64,000 nucleotides of DNA from Pseudomonas syringae (GTDB lineage Bacteria > Pseudomonadota > Gammaproteobacteria > Pseudomonadales > Pseudomonadaceae). The stretch covers positions 4,970,501 through 5,034,500 of the forward strand of contig NZ_CP066265.1 in the NCBI RefSeq assembly GCF_023278085.1, read 5' to 3'. Below are positions 27,626-36,444 of this stretch, piece after piece; positions within the stretch are counted from its first letter, which is position 1, and each line of letters opens with the position of its first letter. Position numbers and translations under genes: made by a program. The notes beneath the pieces were generated by a model that saw nothing but the letters and a program-made list of their open reading frames with translations, had not been told where the DNA came from and searched no databases.

Positions 27626-28354
27626 ATGAGTCAAAAAACCTGCAAAAGCGCCTCATCTGAACTGCTGCCCCCTTCCATACCGCAGGCTAGCCGGCATGGC
27701 ATTGGCGTACGTAACGCATCCAACCTCATGGTTCATATCGAGCCGTACCGCGATATGGACGAAGGCGACCTTATTGAACTCTTCTGGGACGGCTGTTACG
27801 TGGCGTCAAAAATATTAACGGCATCCGACATCCGCAACGCTATTGTCCTACGCGTGCCAGAAAGCTTTCTTCAAAATGGTAAGGCGCGAACTTACTATCG
27901 GATCATGAAGATTGGCGGGATACCTGTGACCTCGCCATGCCGCAAACTATGGGTCAAGTTGAATGCACCTGGCGGCGGACTGGTCAGCGTCAATACAGAA
28001 GAAAATCAGGGCCTGGCACCGCTGCACGTAGCGCCTTCGGTAGTACGCTGCGGATTGTCCCGAAGGCATCTGGATGGAGGTTTGCCAATGGCTATCGAGC
28101 CCTACCTGAACATGGCCGCCCATGACGAGATCACTGTGCGCTGGGGTGATGTGCGCATGGACCTGCCGCCGCTGACTGCCGAAGACGTGGGTGAGCCTGT
28201 CGATCTGGTCATACCCCCGGCACTGATCATGGAAGGCGGCGGCGAACAGCAACTGGAAGCGACTTACTGCATTATCGATCGGGTCGGAAACAACTCGCTG
28301 TGGGCGCCCCCACGGGAAATAAGAATCCAGCCGCTGGGCGACGCGAGCTTCTGA
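27626..28354 (+). CDS. Hypothetical protein with an internal domain duplication
   Basis: The product is 242 residues, with AGGAG at a good distance before the ATG. I do not recognise the family with confidence. Two halves of about 95 residues look related. The first runs from GIGVRNASNLMVHIEPYRDMDEGDLIE to CRKLWVKL, the second from GLSRRHLDGGLPMAIEPYLNMAAHDEIT to PPREIRIQPLG. Shared marks are xIEPYxxM, the D-E/L-I start of the next strand, ADxx-LTAxD, VPxxxL/VIPPALI, a YYRI/TYCII strand and a closing R-x-LWxxxx-I/VKL/IRI. This pattern suggests two immunoglobulin-like beta domains. There is no signal peptide or membrane helix. It stands alone in an AT-rich setting and may be a recent or strain-variable gene. 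Confidence 0.7.
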   Translation: MSQKTCKSASSELLPPSIPQASRHGIGVRNASNLMVHIEPYRDMDEGDLIELFWDGCYVASKILTASDIRNAIVLRVPESFLQNGKARTYYRIMKIGGIPVTSPCRKLWVKLNAPGGGLVSVNTEENQGLAPLHVAPSVVRCGLSRRHLDGGLPMAIEPYLNMAAHDEITVRWGDVRMDLPPLTAEDVGEPVDLVIPPALIMEGGGEQQLEATYCIIDRVGNNSLWAPPREIRIQPLGDASF

Positions 28355-28426
28355 ATACATCCGTTACGTAAAACCAGGCGCTGAATCGACGGAGGGTGAA
28401 TGCCGTCTATGCTTATTCCAAAAAGC

Positions 28427-28441
28427 ACGTTTTAAAAACGT
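28427..28441. promoter_or_regulatory. Palindrome upstream of the SfnB operon
   Basis: ACGTTTTAAAAACGT is a perfect palindrome with 7-nt arms around a central A. It lies 90 bp before the first SfnB-like gene, so it could be an operator. No regulator is assigned, and a role as a weak stem after the upstream gene is possible. Confidence 0.35.
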
Positions 28442-28530
28442 TGATACACGCTTAGGGTATATACACCGGACCACCGGACATCGTGATTTTCCCAGCCGCA
28501 TTCACTGCGGTCTATTTCTACGAGGTTCCG

Positions 28531-29853
28531 ATGGTCCCTTTCACAACCACCCCTGTGGATAAGCCCAGGGCTGCATCGATTGCCGGTGAGCGACGCGAGT
28601 CTGACCCCGCTAACGTAACGGCCCACACCGTCACGGCTTCACAAGAGCCAGACGTTGCTCCCCGACTGTTACCGGCCACGGTGTTGCAAAACGATGCCGA
28701 GGCCATTGCAGCCGCACATCAACTGGCAGCAGCAGCGCGGCTCAACGCCGCCAATCGTGATCAGCAACGTGCGTTGCCATGGGCTGAAATCGAACACTTC
28801 ACCCGTAGCGGTCTGGGCAGTATTTCCATCCCGCGTGCCTATGGCGGCCCCCAGGTGTCATTCGTCACGGTGGCAGACGTCTTCAGGATCATCTCCGCTG
28901 CCGACCCGGCGCTGGGCCAGATCCCGCAAAACCAGTTCGGCATTCTGCACCTGTTGCAAAGCAGTGCCACCGAGCAGCAGAAACGAACGTTGTTCCAAAG
29001 CGTGCTGGACGGCTGGCGGATCGGCAATGCCGGACCTGAACGCGGCACCAGAAATACCCTGGAACTCAAGGCGCGAATCACCGCCGACGGCGACCGCCTG
29101 ATCATCAACGGCCAGAAGTTCTACTCCACCGGCGCACTGTTTGCGCACTGGGTTGCGGTCAAGGCACTGGATGACCAGGGCCGGCAGATCATGGCTTTCG
29201 TCAAACGCGGCACACCGGGGCTGCGCATTGTCGACGACTGGTCAGGCTTCGGGCAGCGCACCACCGCGAGCGGCACCGTATTGCTCGACAACGTGCCTGT
29301 GGACGCCGGGCAGGTAGTGGATAACTGGCGCCTGGCGCTGACGCCGAACATTCAGGGCGCTGTGTCGCAACTGATTCAGGCGGCGATCGATGCGGGCATT
29401 GCACGCGGCGCCATCGATGATGCGATTGCCTTCGTTCGCGAGAAATCCCGGCCGTGGATTGATGCCAACGTCGAGCGCGCCAGCGACGACCTGTATGTGA
29501 TCGCCGACATCGGCAAGCTGAAGCTCGAACTGCACGCTGCCGAAGCCCTGTTGCGAAAAGCGGGTCAGGAGCTGGACGAGATAAACGCGGCACCCATTGA
29601 CGAACAATCTGCAGCCCGCGCGTCAATCGCTGTGGCGCGCGCCAAGGTGTTGACCACCGAAATATCCCTGCTGGCCAGCGAAAAGCTGTTCGAACTGGCA
29701 GGCAGCCGCGCGACCCTGGCCGAGTTCAACCTCGACCGCCACTGGCGTAACGCCCGCGTCCACACCTTGCATGACCCGGTGCGCTGGAAATACCACGCGG
29801 TCGGCACCTGGCATTTGAACGGCACCCTGCCCGCTCGCCATTCCTGGATCTGA
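28531..29853 (+). CDS. SfnB-family acyl-CoA dehydrogenase-fold oxidoreductase (first copy)
   Basis: The product is 440 residues from the ATG at 28531 (GAGG upstream). It has the acyl-CoA dehydrogenase fold: an N-terminal helical domain (LPWAEIEHFTRSGLGSISIPRAYGG), the beta domain with NGQKFYSTGALFAHW and DDWSGFGQRTTASGTVLLDNV, and a C-terminal helical bundle ending DRHWRNARVHTLHDPVRWKYHAVG. This is the pattern of SfnB/DszC-like flavin-dependent monooxygenases used in sulfur acquisition, which use reduced flavin and oxygen rather than dehydrogenating acyl-CoA. It has a Thr/Ala-rich extension of about 55 residues that the second copy lacks. It is followed by its paralogue after 25 bp. The substrate is unknown. 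Confidence 0.86.
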   Translation: MVPFTTTPVDKPRAASIAGERRESDPANVTAHTVTASQEPDVAPRLLPATVLQNDAEAIAAAHQLAAAARLNAANRDQQRALPWAEIEHFTRSGLGSISIPRAYGGPQVSFVTVADVFRIISAADPALGQIPQNQFGILHLLQSSATEQQKRTLFQSVLDGWRIGNAGPERGTRNTLELKARITADGDRLIINGQKFYSTGALFAHWVAVKALDDQGRQIMAFVKRGTPGLRIVDDWSGFGQRTTASGTVLLDNVPVDAGQVVDNWRLALTPNIQGAVSQLIQAAIDAGIARGAIDDAIAFVREKSRPWIDANVERASDDLYVIADIGKLKLELHAAEALLRKAGQELDEINAAPIDEQSAARASIAVARAKVLTTEISLLASEKLFELAGSRATLAEFNLDRHWRNARVHTLHDPVRWKYHAVGTWHLNGTLPARHSWI

Positions 29854-29878
29854 ACCAGACCACTGGAGCACACTTTTC

Positions 29879-31084
29879 ATGAGTTTCAACCCACACGCGC
29901 GCGACCACGCAGCGCTGATTACCAGTGATGCTCAGGCCCTGCATGTGGCGAGCGAGCTGGCGCTGCATTTCAAGGCCGAAAGCGCCCTGCGCGACCGCGA
30001 GCGCCGCCTGCCTCATGCCGAACTCGACCTGTTCAGCCAATCCGGTTTATGGGGCATCAGCGTGCCCAAAGCCTTTGGCGGCGCAGGTGTTTCAAACGTA
30101 ACGCTGGCCAGGGTTATCCAGCTGATTTCAGAAGCCGACGGCTCGCTGGGGCAAATTCCGCAAAACCATTTTTACGCCCTTGAAGTGCTGCGCGTGAACG
30201 GCAGCCCGCAGCAGCAGGCGCGGCTGTATGCCGAAGCGCTCGCCGGTCGGCGCTTCGGTAACGCGCTGGCTGAACTGGGGACCAAAACCGCGCACGACCG
30301 CACCACTCGCCTGACACGGGACGGTGACGGTTATCGCATCAACGGCCGCAAGTTCTATGCGACCGGCGCGCTGTACGCACAGCGCATTCCTACGTCGGTA
30401 ATTGACGACGCTGGCGTGCAGCAACTGGTGTTCGTGCCGCACGACAGCGAAGGGCTGGAGGTTATCGATGACTGGAGCGGCTTCGGCCAGCGCACCACTG
30501 GCAGCGGCTCGGTGGTCTTCGACAACGTATACGTCAGCGCTGAAGAGGTGGTGCCGTTCCAGAGCGCTTTCGAGCGCCCGACCACCGTGGGCCCGCTCGC
30601 GCAGATTCTCCATGCGGCCATCGACACCGGCATCGCCCGCGCAGCGTTTGAGGACGGTCTGATCTTCGTCCGCACCCGCACCCGGCCATGGATCGATTCA
30701 GGCATCGAGAAAGCCGTGGATGACCCGCTGACGCTGCACAGCTTCGGCAGGCTCGGTATTCGCCTGCACGCTGCCGAAGCGCTGCTGGAACGCGCCGGTG
30801 AGTTTCTCGACGTCGCCCAGGCCGACAGCAGCGCCGATAATGTGGCTGCGGCCTCCATCGCCGTTGCCGAAGCCCGCGCCATCAGTACAGAAATCTCTCT
30901 GGCAGCGGGCAGCACGCTGTTCGAACTGGCGGGCAGCCAGGCCACCCTCGCTGAACACGGACTCGATCGTCACTGGCGCAATGCTCGCGTGCACACGCTG
31001 CACGACCCGGTGCGCTGGAAGTTTCACGCCATCGGCAATTACTACCTGAATGACACCCATCCTCCGTTGCGGGGGACAATCTGA
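29879..31084 (+). CDS. SfnB-family acyl-CoA dehydrogenase-fold oxidoreductase (second copy)
   Basis: The product is 401 residues, with a GGAG ribosome site. It is clearly paralogous to the previous gene: LPHAELDLFSQSGLWGISVPKAFGGAG, GQIPQNHFYALEVLR, NGRKFYATGALYAQ, DDWSGFGQRTTGSGSVVFDNV and a C-terminus with DRHWRNARVHTLHDPVRWKFHAIGNYYLN. Family members act in release of sulfite from organosulfur compounds under sulfate limitation. The TGA stop shares one base with the ATG of the FMN-dependent monooxygenase gene, implying tight coupling. Confidence 0.87.
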   Translation: MSFNPHARDHAALITSDAQALHVASELALHFKAESALRDRERRLPHAELDLFSQSGLWGISVPKAFGGAGVSNVTLARVIQLISEADGSLGQIPQNHFYALEVLRVNGSPQQQARLYAEALAGRRFGNALAELGTKTAHDRTTRLTRDGDGYRINGRKFYATGALYAQRIPTSVIDDAGVQQLVFVPHDSEGLEVIDDWSGFGQRTTGSGSVVFDNVYVSAEEVVPFQSAFERPTTVGPLAQILHAAIDTGIARAAFEDGLIFVRTRTRPWIDSGIEKAVDDPLTLHSFGRLGIRLHAAEALLERAGEFLDVAQADSSADNVAAASIAVAEARAISTEISLAAGSTLFELAGSQATLAEHGLDRHWRNARVHTLHDPVRWKFHAIGNYYLNDTHPPLRGTI

Positions 31085-32439
31085 TGGCGCGCAAAAAGAT
31101 CCTGCTCAATGCGTTCAACATGAACTGCATCGGCCATATCAATCATGGTCTGTGGACCCACCCGCGTGACACCTCGACGCAATTCAACAGCCTGGAATAC
31201 TGGACTGACCTGGCGAAACTGCTGGAACGCGGGCTGTTCGACGGCCTGTTCATTGCCGACATCGTGGGCGTGTATGACGTCTATCAGAACTCGCTGGACG
31301 TCACCCTCAAAGAAGCGATCCAGTTGCCGGTCAATGATCCGCTGCTGCTGGTTTCCGCCATGGCCGGTGTGACCCGGCACCTGGGGTTCGGTCTGACCGC
31401 CAACCTGACCTATGACGCGCCTTATCTGTTCGCCCGGCGCATGTCGACGCTCGACCATCTGAGCCGTGGCCGGGTGGGCTGGAACATTGTCACCGGTTAT
31501 CTCGACAGCGCGGCGCGGGCCATGGGCCTGAGTGAGCAGAACGAACACGATCGCCGTTACGATCAGGCCGATGAATACCTGGAGGTGCTGTACAAGCTCT
31601 GGGAAGGCAGCTGGGAAAACGATGCCGTGATCAACGACCGCGAGCAGCGCGTTTACGCCCAGCCGGGCAAAGTCCACAAGGTCCGGCACAAGGGCGAGTT
31701 CTATCAGGTCGAGGGTTATCACCTCTGCGAACCGTCGCCGCAACGCACGCCGGTACTGTTTCAGGCTGGCAGTTCAGAGCGCGGCCTGCAGTTTGCCGGA
31801 CAGAACGCCGAGTGCGTATTCATCAGCGGGCAGAACAAGGCAGCAACCCGCGAGCAGGTGGACAAGGTTCGCGCCAGCGCAGTGCAGGCCGGGCGCAACG
31901 CGGATGACATCAAGGTGTTCATGGGCCTCAACGTGATTGTCGCGACCACAGAAGCGCTGGCTCGCGAGAAACACGCCGAATACCGCCGCCATGCCAGCGC
32001 CGAAGCGGGCGTGGCGCACTTTGCGGCATCCACCGGTATCGATTTCGCCGAGTACGAACTGGACGAACCCATTCAGTACGTGAAAAACAACGCCATTCAA
32101 TCGGCGACCAAAAACCTGAAAAACAACGACTGGACGCGCCGGAAACTGCTTGATCAGCACGCACTCGGTGGCCGCTACATCACGTTGATCGGCTCCGCTG
32201 AACAGGTCGCTGATGAGCTGGAATCCTGGATCGAGGAAACCGGTCTGGACGGCTTCAACCTGACTCGCATCGTCACGCCGGAAAGTTATGAGGACTTTAT
32301 CGATCTGGTGATCCCGGAGCTGCAACGCCGTGGGTCGTACAAGACCTCTTACGAAGACGGCAGCCTGCGCAAAAAACTGTTTCCGGAGGGTACGGATCGT
32401 TTGCCGGAGCGGCATGCGGGCGCTGCTTTCAGAGCCTGA
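31084..32439 (+). CDS. FMN-dependent LLM-class monooxygenase (NtaA/SnaA/DszA family)
   Basis: This 451-residue bacterial luciferase-like TIM-barrel oxygenase uses FMNH2 supplied by a separate reductase. Family landmarks are FNMNCIGHINHGLW near the start, LARRMSTLDHLSRGRVGWNIVTGYLDSAARAMG, and HKGEFYQVEGYHLCEPSPQRTPVLFQAGSSERGLQFA. The late GFNLTRIVTPESYEDFIDLVIPELQRRG segment also fits. Relatives attack nitrilotriacetate, dibenzothiophene sulfone or other C-S and C-N bonds. Context with SfnB-like genes and a MetQNI-type importer suggests an organosulfur substrate. No flavin reductase gene is in this cluster. Confidence 0.88.
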   Translation: MARKKILLNAFNMNCIGHINHGLWTHPRDTSTQFNSLEYWTDLAKLLERGLFDGLFIADIVGVYDVYQNSLDVTLKEAIQLPVNDPLLLVSAMAGVTRHLGFGLTANLTYDAPYLFARRMSTLDHLSRGRVGWNIVTGYLDSAARAMGLSEQNEHDRRYDQADEYLEVLYKLWEGSWENDAVINDREQRVYAQPGKVHKVRHKGEFYQVEGYHLCEPSPQRTPVLFQAGSSERGLQFAGQNAECVFISGQNKAATREQVDKVRASAVQAGRNADDIKVFMGLNVIVATTEALAREKHAEYRRHASAEAGVAHFAASTGIDFAEYELDEPIQYVKNNAIQSATKNLKNNDWTRRKLLDQHALGGRYITLIGSAEQVADELESWIEETGLDGFNLTRIVTPESYEDFIDLVIPELQRRGSYKTSYEDGSLRKKLFPEGTDRLPERHAGAAFRA

Positions 32440-32465
32440 CGCTCAGGCACCGCAGAATCAAGAGC

Positions 32466-32508
32466 GGACGCAGAGCGTCCAGAACGGTATTACCACGCAG
32501 AGCGTGGG
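32466..32508. repeat. Palindrome pair D inside the sulfur operon
   Basis: GGACGCAGAGCGTCC (32466-32480) and CCACGCAGAGCGTGGG (32493-32508) are two modules of the extragenic palindrome family. They lie in the 92-bp gap between the monooxygenase and metQ, ending about 23 nt before the metQ start. Confidence 0.75.
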
Positions 32509-32531
32509 AACGAGAATCAAAGGACCGCATT

Positions 32532-33320
32532 ATGAGCAAAACCCTCGCTGCACTGGCCCTCGGCCTGTTGACCCTGACCGTTCACGCCGCCGATGCGCCC
32601 TTGAAGGTCGGCACCACGGCAGCCTTCGCCATACCGCTGGAAGCCGCGGTCGAAGAAGCCGGCAAGCAGGGCCTGAAGGTTGAGCTGGTCGAGTTCACCG
32701 ACTGGATCGCGCCCAACGTCAGCCTTGCTGCGGGTGATATCGACGTGAACTACTTTCAGCACATTCCATTCCTGACCAACGCCAACGAGGCCGCCGGTTT
32801 CGGGCTGGTGCCTTACGCGCCAGGCATCATCAACAACGTCGGGCTGTACTCGAAAAAGTACAAAAGCTTCGACGAGCTGCCGAGCGGAGCCACTGTGGCT
32901 ATCGCCAATGACCCGATTAACAGCGGGCGCGGCCTGCAACTGCTGGCCAAGGCCGGGCTGATCACCCTCAAGGAAGGTGTGGGCTACAAGGCCACCGAGG
33001 AAGACATCACGGCCAACCCGAAAAAACTCAAGCTCATTCAGGTCGAAGCCGTGCAATTGGTGCGAGCCTACGACGATGCCGATCTGGTGCAGGGCTACCC
33101 CGCCTACATCCGCCTGGCCAAGACCTTCCCTGCCGACTCGGCGATTCTGTTCGACGGCATGGATCACCCGGAGTACGTGATTCAGTTCGTGATCAAGCCT
33201 GATCACAAGGACGATCCACGCCTGGCCAGATTCGTCGACATCTACCAGCATTCGCCCGTGGTCCGCGCCGCGCTGGACAAGGTCAATGGCAAGCTCTACC
33301 AGGTGGGGTGGAAAGAATGA
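32532..33320 (+). CDS. metQ: MetQ/NlpA-family substrate-binding protein (copy 1)
   Basis: The product is 262 residues with a signal peptide ([19 protein letters not shown], cleaved before ADAPLKVG). It has the NlpA-family fold: [67 protein letters not shown] and [23 protein letters not shown]. There is no lipobox cysteine, so it is a soluble periplasmic protein. Genuine MetQ binds methionine. In this setting, after SfnB and LLM enzymes, the ligand may be another organosulfur compound. Its stop overlaps the ATPase gene (ATGA). Confidence 0.88.
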   Translation: MSKTLAALALGLLTLTVHAADAPLKVGTTAAFAIPLEAAVEEAGKQGLKVELVEFTDWIAPNVSLAAGDIDVNYFQHIPFLTNANEAAGFGLVPYAPGIINNVGLYSKKYKSFDELPSGATVAIANDPINSGRGLQLLAKAGLITLKEGVGYKATEEDITANPKKLKLIQVEAVQLVRAYDDADLVQGYPAYIRLAKTFPADSAILFDGMDHPEYVIQFVIKPDHKDDPRLARFVDIYQHSPVVRAALDKVNGKLYQVGWKE

Positions 33321-34441
33321 CCGCCACCGCGCAACGGCACATTGATATCGCTGGCGCAGGTCAGTTGGCGCAACAGGCCGAGCTGCACCCGGAGTTGAAC
33401 CGTGCCCATGTGCGCTTCATCAATCTGGGCAAGACCTACCCCGGCAAGCAGGGCCCCGTCGAAGCCCTGAGCGGTATCGACCTGGCCGTTCAGCGTGGCG
33501 AAATCTTCGGCATCATCGGCCGCAGCGGCGCGGGCAAATCCTCGCTGATTCGCACCATCAACCGCCTCGAGCAACCCAGTAGCGGTCGGGTGCTGATCGA
33601 TCAGGTGGACATCGGTGAGTTCACTGAAGACAAGCTGGTGGCGCTGCGCCGACGCATCGGCATGATCTTCCAGCACTTCAATCTGATGTCGGCGAAGACC
33701 GTCTGGCAGAACGTCGAACTGCCGCTCAAGGTCGCCGGCGTGCCCAAGGAACAACGCGCGCGCAAGGTCATACAGTTGCTGGAACTGGTGGGTTTGCGGG
33801 ACAAGCACACAGCGTATCCGGCGCAGTTGTCCGGCGGGCAGAAGCAGCGTGTCGGCATCGCCCGCGCACTGGTTCACGACCCGGCGATTCTGCTGTGCGA
33901 TGAGGCGACTTCAGCGCTGGACCCGGAGACCACCCAGTCGATCCTCGGTCTGCTGCGCGAGATCAACCAGCGCCTGGGCCTGACCATCGTGTTGATCACT
34001 CACGAAATGGCGGTCATTCGCGATATCTGCCATCGCGTGGTGGTGCTGGAACAGGGCCGGATCGTCGAGCAGGGGCCGGTCTGGCAGGTGTTCGGCGACC
34101 CGCAACACGAGGTCAGCAAAACCCTGCTCGCGCCCCTGCAACTCGGGCTGCCGAAAGAATGGGCCGAGCGTCTGAGCGATCAGCCTGAGCGACCGGATGC
34201 GGCCATTTTGCTGGATGTGCATTTCACCGGCGTGAGCAACGAAGGGCCGGATCTGGCCGCGCTGTTTGCGGCGCTTGGCGGCAAGGTGCAATTGCTGCAG
34301 GGCGGTGTCGAGCGGATTCAGGAGCGGGCCATCGGGCATCTGATTCTGTCGATTGCCGGCTCGCCGTACAGTCGGGACGAGCTGCTGGCTCGCGCCCGCA
34401 CACTGGCGCCACGCGTGGAGGTATTGGGTTATGTGGTTTGA
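33317..34441 (+). CDS. metN: MetN-type ABC transporter ATPase
   Basis: The product is 374 residues. Walker [11 protein letters not shown]-loop [12 protein letters not shown], signature [15 protein letters not shown], Walker [17 protein letters not shown] and His switch LITHEM are intact. Beyond the ATPase core is a C-terminal NIL domain of about 90 residues ([26 protein letters not shown]). In MetN this domain binds methionine and gives trans-inhibition. The N-terminus carries about 30 extra residues before the first beta strand. It is coupled to metQ and overlaps metI by 11 bp. Confidence 0.92.
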   Translation: MTATAQRHIDIAGAGQLAQQAELHPELNRAHVRFINLGKTYPGKQGPVEALSGIDLAVQRGEIFGIIGRSGAGKSSLIRTINRLEQPSSGRVLIDQVDIGEFTEDKLVALRRRIGMIFQHFNLMSAKTVWQNVELPLKVAGVPKEQRARKVIQLLELVGLRDKHTAYPAQLSGGQKQRVGIARALVHDPAILLCDEATSALDPETTQSILGLLREINQRLGLTIVLITHEMAVIRDICHRVVVLEQGRIVEQGPVWQVFGDPQHEVSKTLLAPLQLGLPKEWAERLSDQPERPDAAILLDVHFTGVSNEGPDLAALFAALGGKVQLLQGGVERIQERAIGHLILSIAGSPYSRDELLARARTLAPRVEVLGYVV

Positions 34442-35075
34442 TCGCTTGTTGCAAGGCACCCTCGACACCTTTCTGATGGTCGGAGTGTCGTCATTGATCG
34501 CACTGCTGCTGGGCATCCCGCTGGCAGTGATTCTGGTGACCAGTTCCAAAGGCGGCATCTACCAGGCACCGGGGATCAACCGGGTGCTGGGCGGTTTCGT
34601 GAACCTGTTTCGCTCAATTCCGTTTCTGATCCTGATGGTCGCGCTGATTCCGTTCACCCGGATGATCGTCGGCACCACGTATGGCGTGTGGGCCGCCGTC
34701 GTACCGCTGACCATTGCCGCCACGCCGTTCTTTGCGCGGATCGCCGAAGTCAGCCTGCGCGAGGTGGATCACGGTCTGGTCGAAGCGGCGCAAGCGATGG
34801 GCTGTCGTCGCTGGCACATCATCTGGCATGTGCTGCTGCCGGAAGCTCGCCCCGGTATCGTCGGCGGCTTCACCATCACGTTGGTGACCATGATCAACTC
34901 ATCGGCCATGGCCGGAGCCATCGGTGCAGGCGGGTTGGGCGACATTGCCTATCGCTATGGTTATCAGCGCTTTGACACGCAGGTGATGTTGACGGTGATC
35001 GTCTTGCTGGTGGCGGTCGTAGCGCTGGTACAACTGGGCGGTGACCGACTGGCGCGCAGCTTCGACAGGCGCTGA
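34431..35075 (+). CDS. metI: MetI-type ABC transporter permease
   Basis: The product is 214 residues starting at the ATG inside the end of metN ([20 protein letters not shown]). It has five hydrophobic helices. The conserved MetI elements are [28 protein letters not shown], the EAA loop [26 protein letters not shown], and [28 protein letters not shown]. It completes a MetNIQ-type importer downstream of the organosulfur oxygenases. Confidence 0.93.
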   Translation: MWFDRLLQGTLDTFLMVGVSSLIALLLGIPLAVILVTSSKGGIYQAPGINRVLGGFVNLFRSIPFLILMVALIPFTRMIVGTTYGVWAAVVPLTIAATPFFARIAEVSLREVDHGLVEAAQAMGCRRWHIIWHVLLPEARPGIVGGFTITLVTMINSSAMAGAIGAGGLGDIAYRYGYQRFDTQVMLTVIVLLVAVVALVQLGGDRLARSFDRR

Positions 35076-35102
35076 GCGGCCGCAACGCAGCGAGGGTATA
35101 TT

Positions 35103-35127
35103 GGCGGTCTTCCTTTACCGGACCGCC
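35103..35127. other. Hairpin between metI and the methyltransferase pseudogene
   Basis: GGCGGTC and GACCGCC pair across an 11-nt loop, 28 bp after the metI stop. No T-run follows. It sits just before the start codon of the next gene and could serve as a weak transcription stop or affect its translation. Confidence 0.4.
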
Positions 35128-35131
35128 CTTG

Positions 35132-35757
35132 ATGAAACTCGACACACAGACCCTTGCGCAGATCACCTCCGCCACCCTAGGCCATTACAACAGCGTGGCC
35201 GACGACTTCCGCGAAGGCACCCGCGACCACGACGTCAGCCAGAATATCGACGCCCTGCTGCGGCATATCGAAGGGCCGGCACCCTGGCAGATTCTGGACT
35301 TTGGCTGCGGGCCGGGCCGCGACCTGAAAACGTTTACCGCGATGGGCCATGTGGCGGTCGGGCTCGACGGCTCCGAACGTTTTGCCGAGATGGCCGTGCC
35401 GAAACCGGTTGTGAAGTGCTGCAACAAAACTTTCTCGAACTCGACCTGCCGCAAGGCCGCTTCGATGGCCTCTTTGCCAACGCGGTGTTGTTCCACATCC
35501 CCAAACAAGAGCTGCCACGCGTCCTGCGTCAACTGCACGCCACGCTCAAACCGGGCGGCGTGCTGTTCAGCTCCAACCCGCGCGGTCAGAACCAGGAAGG
35601 CTGGAACGGCGAACGCTACGGCGCATACCACGACCTGGAAACATGGCGTCAATTGCTGACCGAAGCCGGCTTTGTCGAACTGGAGCACTACTACCGTCCC
35701 GCCGGATTGCCGAGAGAGCAGCAGCCCTGGTTGGCGAGTGTCTGGCGGCGGCTGTGA
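35132..35757 (+). pseudogene. Class I SAM-dependent methyltransferase, frameshifted
   Basis: The first frame (from the ATG at 35132) encodes LGHYNSVADDFREGTRDHDVSQNI and the SAM-binding motif ILDFGCGPGRDLKTF, then GLDGSERFAEMA. It then loses homology at about 35395. The next frame immediately continues with RAETGCEVLQQNFLELDLPQGRFDGLFANAVLFHIP and runs to PWLASVWRRL at 35757. One missing C in GGCC before GTGCCGAA restores a continuous protein of about 208 residues. The gene is therefore broken, or the sequence has a single-base error. The intact family methylates small molecules; the substrate is not known. Confidence 0.85.
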
Positions 35758-35894
35758 TGTACGGCGCTGTGCAGTCGGTGTACTGGTACTTCTGACAGTA
35801 TCGGCAAACACTCACGCGCCTTAGGATGGACTCCCGACCGTCTGCGCAGTCGGCTGGCAATGGAATCCATTCGAACCGATCAAAGGAAATGATC

Positions 35895-36392
35895 ATGGCG
35901 ACCGAATACGTGCAAAACGGCAACTTCAGCAACGATCTTGACCACTGGGTAACACCGGGGGGCTTTGAACCACACTTCAAGCCCAAGGGGGACGAGGGAG
36001 GTCAAAGCATCAAACTGGACATTGGAGTGGCAATCAGCCAATCCATCGAAGAACTGCGTGCCCAAAGCCTGCATATCGAATTCGATGTGCTCAGCGCAGA
36101 CCCGCGCATAGATGAGGTGCTCTTTGTTGTAACCGTAGGTGGCTACAATAAGGAAGGCGCAATGAATCTGTCCCCGGTCATCGGCCTCGCAACCCAGCAA
36201 TGGAAGCGCGTTTCAGGCAATATCCTGTTCGGAGAACAGCTTGAGAGATTCTTCCTGAACGTATCGGCTGCGTCAAAAGCATCCCTACCCTCGTTTTCAG
36301 ACGCGATAAAGGCTTCACCGTACGGCCCTGTACGGTTCGCCAACCTCAGCCTGTCCATGATCGACGCCAAAGACGCAGACAAGACCGACTGA
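35895..36392 (+). CDS. Small carbohydrate-binding-module-like protein, hypothetical
   Basis: The product is 165 residues. I choose the ATG at 35895, 7 nt after AAGGA, over an ATG two codons earlier. It opens with VQNGNFSNDLDHWVTPGGFEP, the pattern that starts many jelly-roll carbohydrate-binding modules. Later come strands SLHIEFDVLSADPRIDEVLFVVTVGG and QQWKRVSGNIL, and a closing VRFANLSLSMIDA. No signal peptide, catalytic domain or cysteine is present, so it would be a stand-alone cytoplasmic or non-classically exported lectin-like domain. Identity is inferred from pattern only. Confidence 0.68.
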   Translation: MATEYVQNGNFSNDLDHWVTPGGFEPHFKPKGDEGGQSIKLDIGVAISQSIEELRAQSLHIEFDVLSADPRIDEVLFVVTVGGYNKEGAMNLSPVIGLATQQWKRVSGNILFGEQLERFFLNVSAASKASLPSFSDAIKASPYGPVRFANLSLSMIDAKDADKTD

Positions 36393-36444
36393 TCGCCGTT
36401 TCAGCAGCCCTGCCCCGTGGTACAGCCGGCGGGGCACGCAGGCC

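Noticed and set aside
28355..28530. Sigma-54 promoter upstream of the SfnB operon
   Set aside because: No GG-N10-GC pair with adequate flanking consensus was found by eye on the plus strand.
32440..32531. Possible SAM or methionine riboswitch before metQ
   Set aside because: The gap is only 92 bp and is filled by two REP-like palindromes; no riboswitch core sequence is visible.
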